This document shows positions 26,760 through 36,727 of a stretch of DNA of 64,000 bases, piece by piece. The position numbers were made by a program, and so were the translations under genes. This stretch comes from Candidatus Solibacter sp. (GTDB taxonomy: Bacteria > Acidobacteriota > Terriglobia > Bryobacterales > Bryobacteraceae). How positions within the stretch are numbered: position 1 is the first letter of the stretch; the number at the start of each line of letters is the position of its first letter. A model generated the notes under the pieces. That model saw nothing but the letters and a program-made list of their open reading frames with translations, was not told the DNA's origin and searched no databases. The stretch is taken from positions 1 through 64,000 of the forward strand of contig PNKE01000011.1 of NCBI GenBank assembly GCA_013822245.1. Reading direction: 5' to 3'.

Positions 26760-27118
26760 CGGTGTCGCTCCTTTGGGTCGGGACGTTCCCCCCCGCTTAG
26801 GACTCTACACAACGCCCGCTGGCCCTCCATCTCCGAATCACGTGCGAGAATACAGCAAGTCCTTTCTTTTCAACGCGAAGATTTTTCCACTAGCCGCGTG
26901 AATCCCTCATACGCCCCCTGCGGGTTCGCTCAACGCGGGATGAAAACGCGCGCCTGGGCAGCGGCCGCGCTGACCGGAAGCACTCGGGTCAAAATGACGA
27001 TGTCCTCTGTCGAGAACCGGCCGCGGCGCGCGATTTCGAAGGGAATCGACCGGTATCAATCAAAGCTGAGCTACGGGGGGCGCCTTGACAGATGTCCGGC
27101 CCTCCCTCGCGCTCCCGG
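26760..27118. other. 359-base intergenic stretch
   Basis: Lies upstream of the sheath-like gene and downstream of the TesA-like gene (both minus). It contains the SD AAAGGAG for the sheath-like gene near 26770 and otherwise nothing convincing: no terminator with a T-tract, no tRNA and no protein-like frame. Base composition is more AT-rich from 26850 to 26900, a likely promoter zone. Confidence 0.45.
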
Positions 27119-27814
27119 CTACCGCGCCTGCTTCAGCATCGGCTTGAGATACCGGAACACCGTCGCCGCCACCCGTCTGTTGCCCTCCGCCGTCGGGTGG
27201 ATGGCGTCGCCCTGCATCAGCCGCGGATCGGTGGCAACGCCTTCCAGCAGGAATGGGATCAATGCCATCCGCTTCTGCCCTGCCAGATCCACATAGATCG
27301 ACTCGAACCCCTTGATGTAGTCCGGCCCATAGTTCCTCGGCAACGTCATCCCCGCCAGCAACACCTTCGACCCGGCACTCTGGAACCGCGCCGCCATCTC
27401 GTCCAGGTTCCGCCGCGTCGCCTCCAGCGGCAAGCCCCGCAGCCCGTCGTTGCCGCCCAACTCCAGGATCACGATCTCCGGCTTCCGCATCACGGCCTCT
27501 TCCATCCGGTTCACGCCGCCGCTGGTCGTATCGCCGCTGATCCCCATGTTCACCACCCGGTACGCATACCCCGCCGCGTCGATCTCCTTCTGCAGATAGT
27601 CCGGGTAGCTCAGCCCCGCCGCCACCCCGTAGCCGGCCGTCAGGCTGTCTCCAAACGCCACGATGACCAGCCTCCCATCGGCCGCTTGAACCGGAGCCGA
27701 TGCTTCCGCCGGCGCCGCCTGTGCCGGCCGCGCCGCCTCGGGTTCACTCTTCGAACAGCCTACCGCAGCGAGCGCCGCCGCCATTAAGGCAAGGATTCCG
27801 ATGCGAAGTCTCAT
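27119..27814 (-). CDS. Arylesterase/TesA-like SGNH lipase, lipoprotein
   Basis: SGNH/GDSL hydrolase like TesA/arylesterase. Lipoprotein signal with Cys20 (LAAVGC). Block I GDSLTAGYG, block II Gly in NMGISGDTT, block III GGNDGLRG, block V DAIHPT with catalytic Asp/His. 231 residues; an Ala/Pro-rich spacer follows the lipid anchor. It hydrolyses short acyl esters. It is divergent from, and 33 bases away from, the ABC transporter genes; the TesA-YbbA-YbbP arrangement is conserved across many bacteria. Confidence 0.9.
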   Translation of the reverse strand: MRLRIGILALMAAALAAVGCSKSEPEAARPAQAAPAEASAPVQAADGRLVIVAFGDSLTAGYGVAAGLSYPDYLQKEIDAAGYAYRVVNMGISGDTTSGGVNRMEEAVMRKPEIVILELGGNDGLRGLPLEATRRNLDEMAARFQSAGSKVLLAGMTLPRNYGPDYIKGFESIYVDLAGQKRMALIPFLLEGVATDPRLMQGDAIHPTAEGNRRVAATVFRYLKPMLKQAR

Positions 27815-27847
27815 CTACTGCCATCATAGAAGACAGGCCCTTACCGA

Positions 27848-28545
<698 letters not shown>

Positions 28546-28549
<4 letters not shown>

Positions 28550-31107
28550 ATCTCTGGACCACGGCCCTCAAGATCGCCTCCCGCGAGGCCCGCGCCTCGG
28601 CCCTGAAGTTCCTCTTTGTCGCCTTCGGCGTCGCCGCCGGCGTCGGCGCGCTCACCGGCGTCCGCGGCTTCTCGTCTGCTTTCCGCGACACTCTGCGCCG
28701 CGAAGCCCGCACCCTGATGGCCGCCGACATCGCCGTCCGCCAGTTCAACCCGCCCACCGCTGAACAGGACGCCGCCGCCAAACGTTACACCGATCAGGGC
28801 GCCGTCGTCACCCACATCATCGAAACCGTCTCCATGATGGACTCGGCGGCCTCCTCCGCCCCGCCCATCCTGGTCTCCATCAAGGCCGTCGATCCCCAGC
28901 AATACCCCTTCTACGGCAAGTTCGAGCTCGACCCGCCCGCCAGGCTCCGCGATGTCCTCAACGCCGAGTCCATCGTCGTCTCCGACGACCTTGCCATCCG
29001 CATGGACCTCTCGCAAGGCTCGACCGTCCGCCTCGGCGGCCAGGAGTTCCGCGTCGCCGGCATCGTCCGCGCCGAACCCGACCGCATGACCGGCTCGCTC
29101 AACATCGGCCCCCGCGTCATGATCACCCGCGACGGACTGGACCGCACCGGCCTCATGCAGTTCGGCAGCCGCGCATCCCATCGTCTGCTGTTCAAATCGC
29201 CCGAACCGCGGTTCAACCTCGAAGCGATGAAGACCGACCTGCGCAAGACGTTCACCGACGCCCGCGTCGCCACCGCGCGCGAAGCCCATCCGGCCATCGA
29301 ACGCGCGCTGGACCGCTCGACGACGTTCCTCTCGCTGGTCTCGCTCATCGCCCTCATTGTCGGCGCGCTGGGGGTTGCCACGTCGGTCCACGCCCACTTG
29401 CAGCAGCGGCTCGACACCATCGCCATCATGAAGTGTCTGGGCGCGCGCTCGTCGCAGATCATCGGCATCTACACCATCCAGACCGGCCTGCTGGCCGTGG
29501 CCGGCGGCCTCGCCGGCGTCGGCGTCGGCGCGGCCGTCCAACTGCTGTTCCCTGTGCTGCTGATGAAGTACTTCCGTTTCGAAGCCGCCATGCACTGGAG
29601 CCCGGCCTTCGCCATCGAGGGCATCGCCACCGGCCTGCTGGTGACGCTGCTGTTCACGCTGCCGCCGCTGCTGTCGATCCGGCGCGTCAAGCCGGCGCTC
29701 ATTTTCCGCCGCGAGATGGCCGAAGTCCGCCCGCCGCTCAGCGAACGGCTGCGCCGCCAGTTGCCTTCGCTCGTCAGCGGCGCGTTGATCCTGCTCGGCC
29801 TCGGCGCCATCGCCGGCTGGCTGGCTGACTCGGCCCGCATGGGTTGGATGTTCATCGGCGGACTGGCCGTCAGCCTGGTCATCCTCTCCGGCGTCGCCTG
29901 GGCGCTGCTGCGCGCGCTGCGCTGGACGGTCCAGAAAGGCCCGTGGCGGCTGCCTGTGCCCGTGCGCCAGGGCATCGCGAATCTTTACCGACCCGGTAAC
30001 CACGCCGGCGCGGTGCTGGTCTCGCTCGGCATTGGCGTGATGTTCACGCTGTCGATCTATCTCATCCAGAAGTCGCTGCTGGCTGAAGTGGCAGGCGCCG
30101 CGCCGCCCAACGCGCCCAACGTCTTCATGATCAATATCACGCCGCGCGAACACGACGGCCTTAAAACCCTGCTCGACGCGCAGCCGGTGACGTCGGCGGA
30201 TCCGAAAGCGAAACCGCGGCTGATCCCGCTGATCTCGGCCCGGCTGATGACCATCAACGGCCAGCCGCTCCAGCTCGGCGGGCTCCGCCGCTGGGAACGC
30301 CGCTTTTCGCAGGCCCGCCAGGTGAGCTATCTGCCTGAGAAGCCCGACGACATCCAGATCCGCGAGGGCCAGTGGTGGGACCCGTCATCGAAGGAGCCGT
30401 TCGTGGCGCTGGAAGAAGAAGCCGCCGTCATCCTCAAGGTGAAGCCCGGCGACACGCTGCGCTACTCGGTCACCGGTCGCGAATTTGACGCCCGCCTGAC
30501 AGCCGTCTATCGCATTATCAGCGCCGGACCCGGCGGCGCCGGCGAGACGCTGTTCAACCCGGCCGCGCTCGAAAGCTTCCCGCGCCAGTATTTCGGCTTG
30601 GCCCGAATGCCGGCCGGGAGCGTCCAGAAGTTCCAGCGCGACGCCTACGCGAAGTTCCCCACTGTCACGGTGGTCAACGCCGCCGACGTCATCTCGATCA
30701 TCCAGGAAGTGGTGGACCAGGTGTCGCTGCTGGTGCGCTTCGTCGCCGGATTCGCCATCGCCGCCGGCGTCATCATCCTGATGGCCACAGTAGCCGGAAC
30801 GCGCTTCCGCCGCATGAGGGAGGCCGCCGTGCTGAAGACTCTCGGCGCCCGCCGCCGTCAGCTTCTGGGCATCTTCTCGGTCGAATTCCTGGTCCTCGGG
30901 CTGGTGGCCGGACTGATGGGCGGGCTGCTGGCCACGGCGTTTTCCCGGCTGCTGATGACGCGGTTGCTCGACGCCGAGTTCCGCGTCGAATGGCTGCCGA
31001 ACGCCGTCACGGTGCTGCTGGTGGGAGCGCTGTCGCTGCTGGCCGGATGGCTGGCCAGCGCGCGCGTGCTGCCGCAGAAGCCGCTCCAGGTTCTGCGCGA
31101 CGAATAG
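28546..31107 (+). CDS. FtsX-like permease, YbbP-type
   Basis: 853-residue permease of the FtsX/MacB superfamily. The layout is a double FtsX: an N-terminal helix, a large periplasmic domain (ISMM..IETVSMMDSA region), three helices near residues 260-400 (FLSLVSLIALIVGALGVA), a second unit, and three helices at the C-terminus (LVRFVAGFAIAAGVIILMATVAG). Start GTG overlaps the ATPase stop. It pairs with the ATPase to move hydrophobic envelope compounds. The gene ends 60 bases before the exported RidA gene. Confidence 0.9.
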
Positions 31108-31167
31108 CGCCGCGGCCGCTGTGGTGCGGGCCGCGATATACTCCGGTCCAAGGAGACCCAGCCGCAC

Positions 31168-31611
31168 ATGGCAAACCAGACCCGACGCAATTGGATGAAG
31201 GCCGGCGCTGTCGCCGGCGCCGCCGCTGTCCCCGCAGCCGCCCAGACCGGACCCGTCAAGAAGGTCCACTACAAAGGCGCCAAACCCGCCAGGACGCCGC
31301 TGTTTTCCGGCGCCGTCTCCTACGGCAACCTGCTGTTCATCGCCGGCAAGGGCGCGCACTACGATGGCGACATCACGGCCCATACCAAGACCGTGCTCGA
31401 CGAGATTGAAAAGGAACTCGTCAACGCCGGCTCGTCGATGTCAAAGTGCCTGAAATGCAATGTCTATCTGAAAAAGATGGAGGACTACAAGGCCATGAAC
31501 GCCGCCTTCCATGGCCGTTTCGGCGACGAACCGCCGGTGCGGACGACGATCACGGCGCTCGACATCCCCGGCGATTCCCTCGTCGAAATCGACGTCATCG
31601 CCTATATCTAG
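31168..31611 (+). CDS. RidA family protein with Tat signal
   Basis: RidA/YjgF-family protein of 147 residues. The N-terminus MANQTRRNWMKAGAVAGAAA resembles a Tat signal (RRNWMK). The RidA fold follows: FSGAVSYGNLLFIAGKGA, VLDEIEKELVNAGSSMSKCLKCNVYL, and PPVRTTITALDIPGDSLVEIDVIAY. The expected catalytic Arg is in VRTT. RidA proteins deaminate reactive enamine/imine intermediates in the cytosol; the signal here suggests a periplasmic variant. SD AAGGAG lies upstream. Its stop codon is the site of an IS630 insertion. Confidence 0.88.
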   Translation: MANQTRRNWMKAGAVAGAAAVPAAAQTGPVKKVHYKGAKPARTPLFSGAVSYGNLLFIAGKGAHYDGDITAHTKTVLDEIEKELVNAGSSMSKCLKCNVYLKKMEDYKAMNAAFHGRFGDEPPVRTTITALDIPGDSLVEIDVIAYI

Positions 31612-32760
31612 TGCCCTGTCCGTCATAGGGGTTTACAACACAGTACAGCCCGGGATGTACTGAGGCCCGTTCACTCCGGCGGACGCTCTCCATGTTGAGC
31701 CTGCGCGGAAGCGGGCGCTGGAGACGCTGGCGCGGGCCGGTAGCACACCGCAACTGGGGGCGCGGAAGTGCCAGGCGATTCTGTTGGCTTCCGCGGACAC
31801 GCCCAACAACGCCATAGCGGCGGCGACAGGCTTGTCGCGCCCGACGGTGATCGCCATGCGCGCCTCATTCATGAGCGGTGGCGTGGATGCCGTCCGCCGC
31901 CGCCATCCGTGCAAGCGTTCCCGCCGCGTGTTGACCCCCGAGTTGGAGCAGAGGATTCTGGACACCACTTTGAAGACCAGGCCGCCCAATGCAACCCATT
32001 GGAGCGTCCGCACTTTGGCATGCCACCTTGGCATTACCCGCACGCTGGTCCATGGCGTCAGGCAGCGTCACGGAGTGCAGCCCCATCGGGTCGAACGGTT
32101 CAAGGTCTCCAAGGATCCCCACTTCGAGGAGCAGGTGCGGGATATCGTCGGGCTGTACCTTTACCCGCCGGACCGGGCGCTGGTGTTGTCTGTCGATGAA
32201 AAGCGTCAGATTCAGGCTCCGGGCCGGACCCCGCCGATCTTGCCCTTGCGGCCAGGGCTTCCGGAACGGCAAACCCACGATTACAAGAGCCACGGCGCGA
32301 CGGCTTTGTTCGCCGCGTTCAACATCCTGAATGGCAAAGTCATCGGCAGGCGTCAGTCCCGGCATCGGAGCCGCGGATTCATTCAGCTCCTGAATCAGCT
32401 TGAGAAGCAATTGCCCGCCGATCAAGATATCCATCTCACCATGGACAACGGCTGCACGCACAAGAGCGCGCAAGTGCAGCGTTGGCTGAAGCCAAAGAAG
32501 CGGAAGCGATTCCACTTCACGTCCACGAGCAGTTCCTGGCCCCACCAGGCCGAGCGTCTGTTTGGACTCATCACCGGCCGGATGATCCGCCGCGGAACCT
32601 TCCATTGCGTTGAGGAATCAGAGTGAGCCATCTATCAATGACTGGCGGACTGGAACAACGAACCACGGCCGTTCGTGTGGAAAGCCGCCGCCGATGTCAT
32701 CCTTGACAAGATCCGCCGCCGCGGGGAGGTTATTGTAAGGGATTCGACCGGACAGGAGAC
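31611..32760 (+). mobile_element. IS630-family insertion sequence, decayed
   Basis: About 1150 bases. Terminal inverted repeats: left begins GTGCCCTGTCCG, right (read inward on the minus strand) begins GTCTCCTGTCCG, matching 10 of 12. Further similarity is seen as far as TTACAA inside both ends. A TA dinucleotide is duplicated at 31609-31610 and 32761-32762. The pre-insertion sequence reads ...TATATCTAGACGCC..., so the target was CTAG, the preferred IS630 target. The transposase inside is broken. Confidence 0.9.
31655..32760 (+). pseudogene. IS630 transposase with three in-frame TGA stops
   Basis: DDE transposase of the IS630 family. The catalytic Asp in LSVDEK and Asp in HLTMDNGCTHKS, and the Glu in WPHQAERLFG, are intact. 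In-frame TGA stops occur at 31661-31663 (right after ATG TAC), 32624-32626 and 32639-32641. After the last two stops the frame continues as expected for the family (ADWNNEPRPFVWKAAADVIL). The longest uninterrupted piece is 31784-32626. All three are TGA, consistent with CGA or TGG to TGA changes. The product is probably inactive. Confidence 0.88.
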
Positions 32761-33413
32761 TAGACGCCGATGATGCGCCGTTCGATGGCGAATTTCACCA
32801 GTCCGGCAATATCGTAGATTCCCAGTTTCCTCATCAGGCTGGACCGGTAGGTGTCGACGGTCTTGCTGCTCAGATTCAACCGGGCTGCGATCTCCTTGGC
32901 GCGCACCCCCTCGATGAGCAGGGAAAAGACCTGGTGCTCGCGCGCGCTCAACTCCGACAGGGGATCGTCGATCGCGCTCCGCGCCCTTTCGGAGAACAGC
33001 GCCTGGACATCGACCTCGGGCGAGACATAGACGCCGCCCTCAGCCACCCGCTCAAGGCAGTTGATCAGGGCCTTTCCGCCGCCGGTGGAAACGAAATAGC
33101 CTTGAGCCCCGGTGCGCAAGGCCTCGATTACCGTCTTGCGGTCCGTTCGGGCGGACATGATGACGATGCGGGATTCAATGCCCTCCTCGCGCGCCTGCCG
33201 CAAGGCTTCGAGGGCGTAGATGCGGGAGAGGGAAAGGCTCAGCAGAGCCAGATCGGGGGACACGTTGCGCAACGCGGCGAGCGCGGCTTCCCCGTCGGCG
33301 GCCAGCGCAGCCACGGTAAACCGGCCGGAGGACTCGCAGATGCTGGCGATTCCGTCGCGCAGCAGCGCCGAGTCCTCGGCCACGACAACCGTCGGCGGAG
33401 TTGTCCGCGTCAC
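32760..33413 (-). CDS. LuxR-family response regulator with degenerate receiver
   Basis: 217 residues: receiver-like domain (about 1-125) plus a LuxR helix-turn-helix (about 151-213, LSAREHQVFSLLIEGVRAKEIA). In the receiver the N-terminal AEDS acidic pair (E13/D14) is present, but the phospho-acceptor Asp expected after PDLALL is Ser (S59, codon AGC), and the conserved Lys expected after GY is replaced (FVSTGG, S109). So it is probably not controlled by phosphorylation at that site. It follows the RsbW-like and STAS genes in order. Its stop is CTAG, where the IS630 inserted without changing the protein. Confidence 0.86.
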   Translation of the reverse strand: MTRTTPPTVVVAEDSALLRDGIASICESSGRFTVAALAADGEAALAALRNVSPDLALLSLSLSRIYALEALRQAREEGIESRIVIMSARTDRKTVIEALRTGAQGYFVSTGGGKALINCLERVAEGGVYVSPEVDVQALFSERARSAIDDPLSELSAREHQVFSLLIEGVRAKEIAARLNLSSKTVDTYRSSLMRKLGIYDIAGLVKFAIERRIIGV

Positions 33414-33417
33414 CAGC

Positions 33418-33765
33418 CTAACTTTGGAAGCTGGCCAGGCCCGCGGCTTCGTCGTCGTAAACTTCGAAGACCGTGTAGAGCTTGGTGATCTGCAGCAGGT
33501 CCTGGATCCGCTTGGTTAGCGACAGCAGCTTCAACTTGCCGCCGGCGTTGGCCACGGTGGTGTAACCGGAGACCATTTCGCCGATGCCGGAGCTGTCGAT
33601 GTAGGTGATATTGGCCAGGTTGACGAGGATGTTCTTCTGGCCCTTCTCGACAAGACTCTTGATCGAGTCGCGAAAATCAGACGATCCTTCACCGAGCGTG
33701 ATGCGCCCCTTGGCGTCGATCACGGTCACGTCGCCGACCTGCCGGGTAGTTAGAGTAACGCTCAT
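33418..33765 (-). CDS. STAS-domain anti-sigma factor antagonist
   Basis: 115-residue single STAS domain of the SpoIIAA/RsbV type. The phosphorylatable Ser is in IDSSGIGEMVSGY, and the N-terminal strand is GDVTVIDAKGRI. It binds the RsbW-type kinase when unphosphorylated. Start ATG 33765; the longer frame upstream has no support. It follows the kinase gene by about 20 bases and is four bases ahead of the regulator gene, so the three form one module. Confidence 0.88.
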   Translation of the reverse strand: MSVTLTTRQVGDVTVIDAKGRITLGEGSSDFRDSIKSLVEKGQKNILVNLANITYIDSSGIGEMVSGYTTVANAGGKLKLLSLTKRIQDLLQITKLYTVFEVYDDEAAGLASFQS

Positions 33766-33784
33766 TGTTTTACGGAGACCTCCT

Positions 33785-34258
33785 TCATTCTTCGGAAACC
33801 TGCGGCGGGCTTTCCGTACCCGCCCTGACAAACTTACGCAAAACCGCTGCCGTGCCGCCGCCGGCGGCGGGAGCAACCGACAATTCATCGACAAAGGCCC
33901 GGATCAGCGCCAGGCCCCGGCCTGACTGGCTCAGCAGGTTCTCTTCGGCCAGAGGGTCCGCCACCCCCCCTGCATCGAACCCGCCGCCCTGATCCTCGAT
34001 GCGCACCTCGATCTGCCCTGGCAGTTCGATGATGCGGAACCCGACGCTCTTGTTCGAACTGTAGCGATTGCCGTGGACCACCGCATTCACCATCGCCTCG
34101 CGCACCGCGTAGCCGAACCGGAAGACATCTTCCTCGGACATGCCCGCACGCTCGGCCGCGGCGATGACGTGGCTTTCGGCCACGTCGACGCTTTCGAGGC
34201 TCGATTCAAGAACGAGCTCCGCTACCGGTTTCGGGCTTTGGTTGCCGGCCGACATCAT
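33785..34258 (-). CDS. RsbW/SpoIIAB-like anti-sigma factor kinase
   Basis: 157-residue GHKL ATPase of the RsbW type. N-box EAMVNAVVHGN, G1-box EDQGGGFD and G2-box GRGLALI are visible. It normally phosphorylates the STAS protein and binds a sigma factor. No sigma factor gene is in this window, so the target is unknown. It leads the kinase-STAS-regulator operon, read on the minus strand. Confidence 0.86.
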   Translation of the reverse strand: MMSAGNQSPKPVAELVLESSLESVDVAESHVIAAAERAGMSEEDVFRFGYAVREAMVNAVVHGNRYSSNKSVGFRIIELPGQIEVRIEDQGGGFDAGGVADPLAEENLLSQSGRGLALIRAFVDELSVAPAAGGGTAAVLRKFVRAGTESPPQVSEE

Positions 34259-34384
34259 CCCTGCTTCATATGGCGCCAGGCCAAACGAACTTGTTAAGTT
34301 AAGCTACCGCCCCTGGTTAAGTCAAGCCGCGGCCGGGTTACGGGCGTCCGCCGCAAAAGGCAATCGATGCCCTTCCACCTTACT

Positions 34385-35167
34385 CTACACGACCTCGGCA
34401 TGGTGGTTCACTGGCCCGCAACCGCCGCCCAGCCCGGGGTTGCCGCGGATCGCCGCCGCCACAAACCGTTTGGCCCGGCCGACGGCCTCCGGAAGAGCCA
34501 TGTCCAGAGCCAGACAGGCAGTGATCGCCGCCGAAAAGGTGCAACCGGTCCCATGCGTATGGGGCGTATCGAAGCGTTCCGACACGTACTCGTGCAATTC
34601 CGCGCCGTCAAAGAGAACGTCCAGCGCCGCGCCCGCGAGGTGTCCGCCCTTGACGAGCACACTGGTTCCGGTGAGCCCGTGGATGCGGCGCGCGGCTTCC
34701 TTCATTTGTTCCACGGAGGCCACCTCGAAACCGGCCAGCGCCGCCGCCTCGGGCAGGTTCGGCGTCACCAGCGCGGCGTAGGGCAGCAGTTGCCCGAGGA
34801 CGGCCTCGCGGGCCGGCGCGTCGAGCAGCGGCGCGCCGTGCTTGCTGACCATCACCGGATCCACCACCAGTGGAAAATTGAACCGCCGGGCCAGGCCGGC
34901 CACCGCGCGGACAATGGCGGCGTTGCCCAGCGCGCCGGTCTTCGCGGCGTGAGGCGGAATGTCGCCGATGACGGCGGAGATCTGTTCGGCGACGAGGCCC
35001 GGGTCCAGCGTCTCGATACGCGCCACGGTTCGCGTGTTCTGCACCGTCAACAGCGTGACGGCCGCTTCGCCGTAGACGCCGAACTGGTGGAACACCTTCA
35101 GATCGGCCTGAATGCCCGCGCCGCCGCTGGGATCGGAACCGGCAATCGTCAGGGCTACGCGCTTCAC
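34385..35167 (-). CDS. thiD: Hydroxymethylpyrimidine/phosphomethylpyrimidine kinase
   Basis: ThiD, phosphorylates HMP to HMP-P and HMP-PP in thiamine synthesis. Seen: GSDPSGGAGIQADLK at the N-terminus, VMVSKHGAPLLD mid-protein, LVKGGHLAG, and the ATP-binding GTGCTFSAAI near the C-terminus. 260 residues, normal length. It is the last gene of a minus-strand run, 24 bases after the ASPM-type gene. No thi-box riboswitch was seen nearby. Confidence 0.93.
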   Translation of the reverse strand: MKRVALTIAGSDPSGGAGIQADLKVFHQFGVYGEAAVTLLTVQNTRTVARIETLDPGLVAEQISAVIGDIPPHAAKTGALGNAAIVRAVAGLARRFNFPLVVDPVMVSKHGAPLLDAPAREAVLGQLLPYAALVTPNLPEAAALAGFEVASVEQMKEAARRIHGLTGTSVLVKGGHLAGAALDVLFDGAELHEYVSERFDTPHTHGTGCTFSAAITACLALDMALPEAVGRAKRFVAAAIRGNPGLGGGCGPVNHHAEVV

Positions 35168-35190
35168 TCCCTCAGTGTAGCCGCTCCGCT

Positions 35191-36726
35191 TCAGAACCGA
35201 AGCAGGCCGGTGGCGGCGGCGCCTTGTGAATTGGTGATGGTGACCTCGACGCTCTCGAGTTGCGCGGCGTCGCCGGTGATCGGGAACTGGGCTCGCAACT
35301 GGAACGCGCCGCCCTGTAGTGGATTGGCCCGGAAGTAATTGAGGAACGGCTCCGCCAGATCGGCTTCATAGCTTCCGGCCACAACGCCGTCCACGCGCAG
35401 GAAGCGGAAGCTGACTCGATGGACCGATCGCATGTTGTCCAGACCGGGCAGAATGACCTCGGCCAGGATCCCGGACTTAACCGCTCTTGGCGAAACGAAC
35501 TTCACCGGCGCCGGGGCGATCCTGATCCGGTGAGTCAACTGGTGGGGGCCCAGCATGATCCTCAGCGTGATCCACCCCGCGGTCGAGCCGGTTTGAAACA
35601 CGGCTTCGCGCTCGCCCGCGAACTTCGCCTCGCTTTGCCCCGCGGCAACGTTGAAACTGATCGACCTCGACGCCGACGGCAGGAACGCTACAGCCGCGTC
35701 GTCGCCCAACGCCGCCGATTCCGGCTGGAATTCGAGCCGCAACGTGCCACTGAGGTCCGCTTTCGCAGGGCCGGCCAGGACGACGCTGACGGCCCGCTGA
35801 ATGCCGCTTTCGAGCGAGTCCGGAACCTGGACGAACGACGGGACTGGCGGCGGTTCGGCCTCGGCGGTGGCCATCAGCGTCCAGGACGCTGTTCCGGATG
35901 TCAGCTTCGCCGAGTAGGTTCCCGCGGCCGCGGACGTGAAGACGATTCGGAAGCCCTCGCCGAACCAATGAAGGGTGAAGCCGGCGCCGGACACCTGCGG
36001 CGGCGCGGCTGGCGGTTTGGTGAGTCTGAACCAGCGGTCGGCTTCCTGGCCCGTCCGGACTGTACCCAACGAAACAGTCGAACCTGGCCCGACCGGTTTC
36101 CATGCCGCGCCATCGTAGGTTTCTAGCCCGCCTTCGCTGATCGAGGATCCGGTGAGGGTCCAGGCGCGGTCGTTCACCAGCAACTGGACGTTGAACGCAC
36201 CCGCCGACTGTGGCGCGAACTGGACGCGAAACTCGCCGAAACCGCCGGGAGAGAGCGTGCGCGGGATCGGAAAGACGTTGCTCACTCTGATCGGGCTGCC
36301 CGGCGCGATGAAGACGCGATTGATATCGATGGCCGCCGTGCCCACGTTCCGGATGCGGAACCGCACCTCGGACACCGAGCCAACCGCCGTCTCGGGAAAC
36401 GTGTAGGCCGGCTGCACGGCGTCTTCCTGGCTGGGCGGGGTGAAGACCACCAGTCTCAGGTCCGCGGCGACGTTCGGCACAAGGGACCGCTCGCCGGTCT
36501 CCTGATTCACCAGCACGATTCCGCGCTCTGTCCGCTCCACGGCCCAACCGGGCTCAAGCCGTTCCCGGTTCCTGAACACCTGGCGCGTCTGGAGCGCCCC
36601 TGGCAGGCCAGAAATCCGGATCAGCCGGCCCTCGGCGTCACGGACCTGCCCGATCGTGGGCGTGTTGATCCCGCCCTGGCCGTATACCAGCGTAGCCGCC
36701 GCGAACGCGAACACTGTCTTCTTCAT
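35191..36726 (-). CDS. Secreted choice-of-anchor D/ASPM-SPD-2-Hydin domain protein
   Basis: 511 residues with a signal peptide (MKKTVFAFAAATLVYGQ). The part from about residue 90 to 190 matches an ASPM/SPD-2/Hydin-type Ig fold: FPETAVGSVSEVRFRIRNVGTAAIDINRV then APGSPIRVSNV, SPGGFGEFRVQFAP. Later parts are beta-rich modules of unclear kind, including a repeat of ALGDDAAVAFLPSASRS type. Likely an extracellular or periplasmic structural protein. It starts one base after the Ig-like gene's stop zone (stop at 36728, start at 36726), so the two are coupled. Confidence 0.72.
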   Translation of the reverse strand: MKKTVFAFAAATLVYGQGGINTPTIGQVRDAEGRLIRISGLPGALQTRQVFRNRERLEPGWAVERTERGIVLVNQETGERSLVPNVAADLRLVVFTPPSQEDAVQPAYTFPETAVGSVSEVRFRIRNVGTAAIDINRVFIAPGSPIRVSNVFPIPRTLSPGGFGEFRVQFAPQSAGAFNVQLLVNDRAWTLTGSSISEGGLETYDGAAWKPVGPGSTVSLGTVRTGQEADRWFRLTKPPAAPPQVSGAGFTLHWFGEGFRIVFTSAAAGTYSAKLTSGTASWTLMATAEAEPPPVPSFVQVPDSLESGIQRAVSVVLAGPAKADLSGTLRLEFQPESAALGDDAAVAFLPSASRSISFNVAAGQSEAKFAGEREAVFQTGSTAGWITLRIMLGPHQLTHRIRIAPAPVKFVSPRAVKSGILAEVILPGLDNMRSVHRVSFRFLRVDGVVAGSYEADLAEPFLNYFRANPLQGGAFQLRAQFPITGDAAQLESVEVTITNSQGAAATGLLRF

Positions 36727-36727
36727 G

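Noticed and set aside
31111-31135. CGCGGCC/GGCCGCG hairpin between YbbP and RidA
   Set aside because: No T-tract; too weak as a terminator.
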